DNA of 6,120 bases, taken from positions 1-6,120 of the forward strand of contig CAKZLS010000390.1 in the NCBI GenBank assembly GCA_937127205.1, in the 5' to 3' direction. Below the pieces are notes generated by a model that ran no database searches, was not told where the DNA came from, and saw only the letters and a list, made by a program, of their open reading frames with translations. Origin of the DNA: an uncultured Rhodospirillales bacterium. GTDB taxonomy: Bacteria > Pseudomonadota > Alphaproteobacteria > Rhodospirillales > Defluviicoccaceae. A program made the position numbers and the translations under genes. Positions 1 through 6,120 of the stretch are shown here, one piece after another (within the stretch, counting starts at the first letter, position 1; every line of letters starts with the position of its first letter).

Positions 1-307
1 TCGCGCCGTCCATCTGCGCCGCGCCGGTGATCATGTTCTTCACATAGTCGGCGTGACCCGGGCAGTCCACGTGCGCGTAGTGACGGTTGTCCGTCTCATA
101 CTCCACGTGCGCCGTCGCGATGGTGATCCCCCGCGCCCGCTCTTCCGGCGCCTTGTCGATCATGTCGAACGCCTTAAACTCGGCGCCGCCGGTCTCCGCC
201 AATACCTTGGTGATCGCCGCCGTCAATGTCGTCTTGCCATGGTCAACGTGACCAATCGTCCCAACATTGCAGTGAGGCTTATTCCGCTCAAACTTCGCCT
301 TCGCCAT
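1..307 (-). CDS. tuf: Elongation factor Tu, N-terminal part (runs off the left edge)
   Basis: EF-Tu is the GTPase that carries aminoacyl-tRNA to the ribosomal A site in the cytoplasm. The window holds its first 102 codons, about a quarter of the usual roughly 395 residues; the gene continues past base 1. The start MAKAKFERNKPHCNVGTIGH is typical of the family. The P-loop GHVDHGKT is at residues 19-26, the switch I segment RGITIATAHVEYET at 59-72 and the G3 motif DCPGH at 81-85, followed by ADYVKNMITGAAQMDGA. G4, G5 and domains 2 and 3 lie outside. The ATG at 307 is preceded by AGGA (311-314, spacing 3) and GGAG (317-320, spacing 9); the latter is the better-spaced ribosome binding site. It follows fusA by 35 nt and so is probably the fourth gene of the str operon. 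A second tuf copy elsewhere in the genome is common in proteobacteria but cannot be judged here. Confidence 0.98.
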   Translation of the reverse strand, partial: MAKAKFERNKPHCNVGTIGHVDHGKTTLTAAITKVLAETGGAEFKAFDMIDKAPEERARGITIATAHVEYETDNRHYAHVDCPGHADYVKNMITGAAQMDGA

Positions 308-327
308 CTTTCCTCGCTCCGTCTTCT

Positions 328-342
328 AGCCTTCGAGGCTTG

Positions 343-349
<7 letters not shown>
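328..349 (-). promoter_or_regulatory. Alternative hairpins across the fusA stop and fusA-tuf spacer
   Basis: In the mRNA the order is AGGCU, GACA, AGCCU, CGA, AGGCU. The central AGCCU (336-340) can pair with the first AGGCU (345-349), giving a 5-bp stem with a GACA loop that contains part of the fusA stop codon (343-345), or with the second AGGCU (328-332), giving a 5-bp stem with a 3-nt loop. The two are mutually exclusive. A ribosome finishing fusA would block the first and favour the second, which ends 20 nt before the tuf ATG. The pairing is seen directly; a role in fusA-tuf coupling or mRNA processing is inference, and stems this short could be chance. Confidence 0.3.
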
Positions 350-2421
<2,072 letters not shown>

Positions 2422-2444
2422 CGTTTTGTTCGGCCTACCAGAGA

Positions 2445-2915
2445 TTACCAGCGATAATGAGAGAAGGCCTTATTGGCCTCAGCCATCCGGTGCGTGTCTT
2501 CGCGCTTCTTGACGGCGGCACCGCGGCCGTTCGCCGCATCCAGCAGCTCGCCGGCGAGGCGATCCACCATGGTGTTTTCGGAGCGTTTCCGAGACAGATC
2601 GATCGTCCAACGGATCGCCAGGGAAAGCCGGCGATTGGCGCGAACCTCGATGGGCACCTGATAGGTGGCACCGCCGACCCGGCGCGAGCGAACCTCAAGC
2701 ATCGGTTTCACATTTTCCAACGCTTCGTGAAACAGCTTCAAAGGATCCTGACGGGTCTTCTTTTCGATGACGTCCAGCGCACCGTACATGATCCGCTCGG
2801 CGGCGGATTTCCGCCCGCCCTTCATCAGGCCATTGGTGAACTTCGTCAGCATGACATCCCCATACTTGGGGTCCGGCAGGATTTCGCGTTTTTCCGCGGC
2901 GCGACGACGTGACAT
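2445..2915 (-). CDS. rpsG: 30S ribosomal protein S7
   Basis: S7 binds the 3' major domain of 16S rRNA, nucleates assembly of the 30S head and lines the E site. The 156-residue product has the normal bacterial length. It starts MSRRRAAEKREILPDPKYGD, carries the helix segment LTKFTNGLMKGGRKSAAERI (23-42), the beta-hairpin region RSRRVGGATYQVPIEV (76-91), and the C-terminal MAEANKAFSHYRW. The open frame extends upstream through the rpsL gene in another frame, but the ATG at 2915 is the conserved start and has a strong ribosome binding site directly upstream. It is 14 nt downstream of rpsL and 23 nt upstream of fusA. In E. coli S7 is the feedback repressor of the str operon, acting on the rpsL-rpsG spacer; here that spacer is too short for the same site. 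Confidence 0.99.
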   Translation of the reverse strand: MSRRRAAEKREILPDPKYGDVMLTKFTNGLMKGGRKSAAERIMYGALDVIEKKTRQDPLKLFHEALENVKPMLEVRSRRVGGATYQVPIEVRANRRLSLAIRWTIDLSRKRSENTMVDRLAGELLDAANGRGAAVKKREDTHRMAEANKAFSHYRW

Positions 2916-2922
2916 AATTAAT

Positions 2923-2930
2923 TCACCCCC
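2923..2930 (-). promoter_or_regulatory. Strong ribosome binding site of rpsG, abutting the rpsL stop
   Basis: The mRNA reads GGGGGUGA, differing at one base from the ideal GGAGGUGA, with 7 nt (AUUAAUU) to the ATG at 2915. Its first G is the last base of the rpsL stop UAG (2930-2932). A ribosome terminating on rpsL therefore sits on the rpsG initiation site, which suggests efficient independent initiation together with translational coupling. It settles the rpsG start against the longer upstream open frame. Confidence 0.85.
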
Positions 2931-3301
2931 TACTTCGGCCGCTTGGCGCCATATTTCGAGCGCCGCTGGCGGCGGCCCGAAACGCCCTGGGTATCGAGCG
3001 TGCCGCGAATGACGTGATAGCGCACGCCCGGTAAGTCCTTCACGCGGCCCCCGCGGATCAATACGACCGAATGCTCCTGAAGATTGTGGCCTTCGCCAGG
3101 AATATAGCTGGTCACTTCGAAGCCATTGGTCAGCCGCACGCGCGCGACTTTTCGCAGCGCCGAGTTCGGCTTCTTCGGAGTCGTTGTGTAGACGCGGGTA
3201 CACACACCGCGCTTTTGCGGCGACGCTTCCAACGCCGGAACCTTGTTCCGGGTCGGCGGTGATTTTCGCGGCTTGCGAACAAGCTGATTAACCGTCGGCA
3301 T
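2930..3301 (-). CDS. rpsL: 30S ribosomal protein S12
   Basis: S12 sits at the 30S decoding centre and interface, affects decoding accuracy and is where streptomycin-resistance substitutions map. The 123-residue product matches the family length. The start MPTVNQLVRKPRKS is conserved. The loop TTTPKKPNS (39-47) has both lysines, including K43 (K42 in E. coli mature numbering), and GGRVKDLPGVRYH (84-96) has K88 (K87) and D89, the aspartate methylthiolated in E. coli. These are wild-type, streptomycin-sensitive residues. The C-terminus RRSKYGAKRPK is typical. The frame stays open upstream to a TTG at 3358, but the conserved N-terminus fixes the ATG at 3301. Its ribosome binding site is weak (GUGA at 3307-3310, 5 nt away), next to a small hairpin. 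It is the first gene after the promoter at 3524-3552, behind a leader of about 215 nt. Confidence 0.99.
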   Translation of the reverse strand: MPTVNQLVRKPRKSPPTRNKVPALEASPQKRGVCTRVYTTTPKKPNSALRKVARVRLTNGFEVTSYIPGEGHNLQEHSVVLIRGGRVKDLPGVRYHVIRGTLDTQGVSGRRQRRSKYGAKRPK

Positions 3302-3516
3302 TCCATTCACGCCCGGAAGTTCAATTCCGGACACCCTTTCCTTTAGCTCCGTGCGCAATCGCCAAATCGATGATTCGGAAGCAGAGCGTACACAAAACCA
3401 GCCACCAAACCGCTCTAACCGGTGTTTGGAGACGGGCGCCAGTTAACATTTTTTTGTCTCAAGGGTGGTACTGCGTCTGGACTGCAAAAGCCCACCACCA
3501 GACCCCCCTGCGGAGA
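3302..3516 (-). promoter_or_regulatory. Long 5' leader of rpsL-rpsG-fusA-tuf mRNA
   Basis: This is the predicted untranslated leader between the promoter's expected start point (about 3516) and the rpsL ATG. About 215 nt is long for a ribosomal protein mRNA. I see several short self-complementary segments: GUCUGG/CCAGAC (3498-3503 with 3475-3480), CCAAAC/GUUUGG (3424-3429 with 3405-3410), AGAGCG/CGCUCU (3411-3416 with 3383-3388) and CCGGAA/UUCCGG (3325-3330 with 3313-3318). The second and third interlock as an H-type pseudoknot. An A-run occurs at 3449-3455. A 42-codon open frame (3449 to 3321) lies in the leader, without a recognisable ribosome binding site. I cannot match the region to a known riboswitch or ribosomal-protein leader. 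With a leader this long, several 6-bp matches are expected by chance, so function is inference. Confidence 0.5.
3313..3330 (-). promoter_or_regulatory. Small hairpin just upstream of the rpsL start
   Basis: A perfect 6-bp inverted repeat CCGGAA/UUCCGG (3325-3330 and 3313-3318) with a 6-nt loop ends 11 nt before the rpsL ATG. Purine-rich AAGGAAAGGGUG (3332-3343) lies just on its 5' side, and only the weak GUGA (3307-3310) lies between the hairpin and the ATG. If folded, the hairpin shortens the distance between GGGUG (3332-3336) and the ATG from 30 to about 12 nt. It may therefore shape initiation on rpsL; that role is inference. Confidence 0.4.
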
Positions 3517-3523
3517 GGAGCGC

Positions 3524-3552
3524 ATACTAGGGACGCGCGCCTGACCAGTCAA
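3524..3552 (-). promoter_or_regulatory. Sigma70-type promoter of the str operon
   Basis: The -35 hexamer is TTGACT (3547-3552, five of six to TTGACA) and the -10 hexamer is TAGTAT (3524-3529, four of six to TATAAT), separated by exactly 17 bp (3530-3546). The expected start point is near 3516-3518, in a pyrimidine-rich stretch. The sequence following the -10 begins GCGCTCC, a GC-rich discriminator of the kind associated with negative stringent (ppGpp/DksA) control of translation genes. It lies immediately downstream of the rpoC terminator-like hairpin and is the best promoter match I found in the gap. The match is seen directly; use and regulation are inferred. Confidence 0.75.
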
Positions 3553-3554
3553 CC

Positions 3555-3608
3555 CGCAATCAAACCGCCGCCGAACTCAAATCCGCCATCGGCTGCGGTT
3601 TAATCGCA
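3555..3608 (-). terminator. Probable intrinsic terminator after rpoC (long hairpin)
   Basis: The transcript can form a long stem: outer arms 3595-3608 and 3555-3568 (14 positions, with a few G-U wobbles), one A-G mismatch (3594 with 3569), and an inner GCCGA/UCGGC stem (3589-3593 with 3570-3574), closing a 14-nt loop. The GC core ends GCGG and runs into UUUGAUU, a moderate U-tract that also pairs with the A-rich 5' arm. The dyad could thus act in either direction. It begins 50 nt after the rpoC stop and ends 2 bp before the -35 box, consistent with ending the rpoC transcript and insulating the str promoter. The interrupted U-tract makes termination efficiency uncertain. Confidence 0.65.
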
Positions 3609-3610
3609 AC

Positions 3611-3647
3611 TGCCGCGGCGAGGGACGAATCCCTTGCGCCGACGGCA
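3611..3647 (-). terminator. Strong hairpin with UUCG loop just after rpoC, without a U-tract
   Basis: Ten bases past the rpoC stop the RNA forms three stacked 5-bp helices: UGCCG/CGGCA (3643-3647 with 3611-3615), CGGCG/CGCCG (3637-3641 with 3616-3620) and AGGGA/UCCCU (3630-3634 with 3621-3625). They are interrupted only by a U bulge (3642) and a two-base CA bulge (3635-3636), and capped by UUCG (3626-3629). The following sequence GUUGCGAUU is not a proper U-tract. It may be a weak terminator, a pause site or a 3'-end stabilising stem protecting the rpoBC mRNA from exonucleases. Pairing is certain on paper; the role is inferred. Confidence 0.55.
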
Positions 3648-3657
3648 TTCAGCAACG

Positions 3658-6120
3658 TTACTCTGCGCTCGATACCTCAGGCGCGGCTTCGGGTTCCGGA
3701 TCCGCCGGAGCCTCGATGCCCTTAGCCGCCTCTTCCTGATTCTTGAGCTCCGTCATTTCGCGATCCCGATCGGACGCCACGCGGCGCAGATCGTTCATGA
3801 CGCTTCCCGTTCCAGCCGGAATGAGCCGGCCGACGATGACGTTTTCCTTCAACCCCTGGAGATTGTCGGTCTTGCCGTACACCGCCGCTTCGGTGAGCAC
3901 CCGGGTGGTCTCCTGGAAAGACGCCGCCGAGATGAACGAGCGGGTCTGCAGGCTGGCCTTGGTGATGCCCTGCAAGAGAGGCAACGCCTGGGCCGGACGT
4001 TCACCCTCGGCGATGGTGGCGTCGTTGACCTCGTCGAACTCGATGCGGTCCGCTTGCTCGCCAATCAGGAACGTGGTGTCGCCCGGATCGGTGATCTCTA
4101 CTTTCTGCAGCATCTGGCGAACGATCACCTCGATATGCTTGTCGTTGATCTTCACGCCCTGCAGACGATAGACTTCCTGGATCTCGGCGGTCAGGTACTC
4201 GGCCAGAGCCTCCACGCCCAAAACCTGCAGAATATCGTGAGGCACGGGGTTGCCGTCCATCAGCGGATCGCCGGGCTCCACGTAGTCACCCTCTTGAACG
4301 CTGATGTGCTTGCCCTTGGGGATGAGATATTCCCGGGGCTCGCCATCGGTCTCCTCGTCGGCGGGCACCACGACAATCCGGCGCTTGGACTTGTAATCCT
4401 TGCCGAATTCTACCCGCCCCTTGATCTCACTGATGATCGCGTGATCCTTCGGCTTGCGGGCTTCGAACAGCTCGGCCACCCGCGGCAAACCACCGGTGAT
4501 GTCCCGGGTCTTCGCCGATTCGCGGGGAATACGCGCAAGCACGTCGCCGGCGTAGACCATCTGTCCCGGCTCCACCGACAAGATGGCATCCACCGAGAGG
4601 AAGTAACGGGCTTCGAGACCGTTATCGAGCGTCAGCACCTCTCCGGCCTCGTCGCGAAGGGTAATCCGGGGCTTCAGATCGGACCCCTTGGGCTGCTGCT
4701 TCCAATCGGTCACCACCTTGGAGGCGATACCGGTGGCCTCGTCGACTTGCTCCATCATGGAGGTGCCTTCCACCAGGTCCATGTAGTTCACGATACCTTC
4801 CTTCTCGGTGATGATCGGCAGGGTATACGGATCCCACTCCACCAGCTTGTCGCCGCGTTCGATCTCGGCTTTGTCCGCGCGAAGCAACTTTCCGCCATAG
4901 GGCAAGCGGTGGTGCGCTCTCTCGCGACCCTTAGTATCGAGCACCACCAGCTCGGCGTTGCGATTCATGACCACGGGTACGCCCGAACTGTTCTGCACGG
5001 TCTGGCAATTGCGCAAGCTGACCGAGCCGTCGGCAACGGCCTCAATGCTGGACTGTTCGGCGCCCCGCTGAACCGCGCCGCCAATGTGGAAGGTGCGCAT
5101 GGTCAACTGGGTACCCGGCTCGCCGATGGACTGGGCGGCGATGACGCCGACGGCTTCGCCCATTCCGACCCGCGTGCCGCGCGCAAGATCGCGGCCATAG
5201 CAGGCGGCGCACACGCCGGTGCGGGTCTCGCAGGTCAGCACCGAACGGATCTTGGCCAATTCGAGATCCGCCTCCTCGACCGCCGCGGCAGCATCTTCGT
5301 CGATCAGCTCGCCGGCGGGAACGAGCACCTCGCCGGTCACGCTGTTGACCAGATCTTCCGCGGCGCTCCGCCCCAACACCCGCTCGCTCAGCGAGGAGAC
5401 CACTTCACCGCCTTCCACCACCGGGCGAACGGTGATGCCGTTGGTGGTTCCGCAATCGAGCTCGATGATGATGCAGTCCTGAGCCACGTCCACGAGACGC
5501 CGCGTCAGGTACCCCGAGTTCGCCGTCTTCAGCGCCGTATCGGCGAGACCCTTCCGGGCACCGTGGGTGGAGTTGAAGTACTCCAGAACGGTCAACCCCT
5601 CCTTAAAGTTGGAGATGATCGGCGTTTCGATGATTTCGCCCGATGGCTTGGCCATCAGACCGCGCATGCCGGCGAGCTGCTTCATCTGCGCGGCCGATCC
5701 ACGGGCGCCCGAGTGGGCCATCATGTAAACCGAGTTGATGGGCTCGCCGGGGTCGGTGGTGGAAATGCGTTTCATCATTTCGTCGGCCACTTCGTCGGTG
5801 CAGTGCGCCCAGGCATCGACCACCTTGTTGTACTTCTCGCCTTGAGTGATCAGGCCGTCCATATACTGCTGCTCGTACTCCTTGACCTGATCTTCGGTCT
5901 GAGTGACCAGTCCCACCTTGGTATCGGGAACGACGAGGTCGTCCTTGCCGAACGAAATGCCGGCGCGCGACGCATAGGTGAAGCCCATGCCCATCATCCG
6001 GTCGGCGAAGATCACCGTCTCCTTCTGACCGCAATTCCGGTAGACCGCGTCGATCACCGCCGAGATTTCCTTTTTCGTCAGCAAGCGGTTGATGAGGTCC
6101 AGCGGCACATGGATGTTGCG
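3658..6120 (-). CDS. rpoC: RNA polymerase beta' subunit, C-terminal 820 residues (runs off the right edge)
   Basis: Beta' with beta forms the catalytic cleft of RNA polymerase. The reading frame is open to the window edge, so the GTG at 6108 is internal; the N-terminal part, including the NADFDGD metal-binding motif, lies outside. In fragment numbering, the F-loop/rim region has AHSGARGSAAQMKQLAGMRG (135-154), and the bridge helix contains THGARKGLADTALKTANSGY (185-204). The second zinc site has C223, C297, C304 and C307, all four present. The trigger loop starts with SIGEPGTQLTMRTFHIGG, including catalytic-loop H345. About 190 residues then intervene before DITGGLPRVAELFEARKPK (540-558), matching the SI3-type trigger-loop insertion of proteobacteria. 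The conserved FISAASFQETTRVLTEAAV and LKENVIVGRLIPAGTG follow, then an acidic, Ala/Pro/Glu-rich tail ending SSAE. rpoB should lie beyond the right edge. Termination appears to occur at the hairpins that follow. Confidence 0.98.
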   Translation of the reverse strand, partial: RNIHVPLDLINRLLTKKEISAVIDAVYRNCGQKETVIFADRMMGMGFTYASRAGISFGKDDLVVPDTKVGLVTQTEDQVKEYEQQYMDGLITQGEKYNKVVDAWAHCTDEVADEMMKRISTTDPGEPINSVYMMAHSGARGSAAQMKQLAGMRGLMAKPSGEIIETPIISNFKEGLTVLEYFNSTHGARKGLADTALKTANSGYLTRRLVDVAQDCIIIELDCGTTNGITVRPVVEGGEVVSSLSERVLGRSAAEDLVNSVTGEVLVPAGELIDEDAAAAVEEADLELAKIRSVLTCETRTGVCAACYGRDLARGTRVGMGEAVGVIAAQSIGEPGTQLTMRTFHIGGAVQRGAEQSSIEAVADGSVSLRNCQTVQNSSGVPVVMNRNAELVVLDTKGRERAHHRLPYGGKLLRADKAEIERGDKLVEWDPYTLPIITEKEGIVNYMDLVEGTSMMEQVDEATGIASKVVTDWKQQPKGSDLKPRITLRDEAGEVLTLDNGLEARYFLSVDAILSVEPGQMVYAGDVLARIPRESAKTRDITGGLPRVAELFEARKPKDHAIISEIKGRVEFGKDYKSKRRIVVVPADEETDGEPREYLIPKGKHISVQEGDYVEPGDPLMDGNPVPHDILQVLGVEALAEYLTAEIQEVYRLQGVKINDKHIEVIVRQMLQKVEITDPGDTTFLIGEQADRIEFDEVNDATIAEGERPAQALPLLQGITKASLQTRSFISAASFQETTRVLTEAAVYGKTDNLQGLKENVIVGRLIPAGTGSVMNDLRRVASDRDREMTELKNQEEAAKGIEAPADPEPEAAPEVSSAE

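Noticed and set aside
2445..3203. 252-codon frame ending with S7, read as a long S7 or a fusion
   Set aside because: The upstream part is rpsL in another frame; the S7 start at 2915 has a strong ribosome binding site and the conserved MSRRR terminus.
2930..3358. rpsL with a 19-residue N-terminal extension from TTG 3358 (or GTG at 3334)
   Set aside because: The S12 family starts at MPTVNQL, matched exactly by the ATG at 3301. The extension encodes no conserved residues, and its sequence forms the leader hairpin.
3434..3469. Second promoter in the rpsL leader around the A-run and GTTAAC (3442-3447)
   Set aside because: TTGAGA and the TAAC-containing -10-like segment are only about 11 bp apart, and no acceptable -35 lies 16-18 bp upstream.
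3370..3603. Plus-strand 77-codon open frame across the rpoC-rpsL gap
   Set aside because: Runs opposite to the promoter, leader and terminator hairpin; no recognisable domain, low-complexity Pro/Ser end, and a better explanation exists for the region.
3302..3657. tRNA, known riboswitch or mobile element in the only large gap
   Set aside because: I found no cloverleaf or T-loop sequence, no riboswitch core that I recognise, and no terminal repeats with a transposase; the inverted repeats are explained as RNA hairpins.
3658..6108. rpoC start at GTG 6108
   Set aside because: The frame is open through the window edge (RNIH precedes), and the product lacks the N-terminal zinc finger and NADFDGD motif, so the true start lies upstream of the window.

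Overview
The window is a stretch of core bacterial information-processing genes, all on the minus strand. Reading in the direction of transcription (high to low coordinates) it holds the 3' two thirds of rpoC (RNA polymerase beta'), a 356-bp non-coding gap, rpsL (S12), rpsG (S7), fusA (EF-G) and the first 102 codons of tuf (EF-Tu). This is the classical str operon placed directly behind rpoC. That order, the proteobacterial SI3-type insertion in the beta' trigger loop, and the character of EF-G, S12 and EF-Tu suggest an alphaproteobacterium, probably near the Rhodospirillales. This taxonomic call is from memory of family sequences, not from a search.

Layout. rpoC runs from beyond the right edge to 3658. 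The gap 3302-3657 is an insulated junction. Two successive strong hairpins (3611-3647 and 3555-3608) follow the rpoC stop. Two bases beyond the second lies a good sigma70-type promoter (-35 at 3547-3552, 17-bp spacer, -10 at 3524-3529), which should start the str operon. The resulting rpsL leader is about 215 nt long and contains several short complementary segments, including a pair of 6-bp helices arranged as an H-type pseudoknot. rpsL, rpsG, fusA and tuf then follow with spacers of only 14, 23 and 35 nt, so they are very probably co-transcribed and partly translationally coupled.

The products work together: beta' is part of the catalytic core of transcription, S12 and S7 are 30S proteins (decoding centre and head), EF-G drives translocation and EF-Tu delivers aminoacyl-tRNA. 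All look intact and functional, with the expected motifs and lengths. I see no mobile elements, CRISPR arrays, RNA genes, frameshifts or signs of transfer. I found no new protein system. The only parts that merit a second look are regulatory: the terminator/promoter junction and long leader before rpsL, the very short rpsL-rpsG spacer (no room for the S7 control site known in E. coli), and a small set of mutually exclusive hairpins over the fusA stop.
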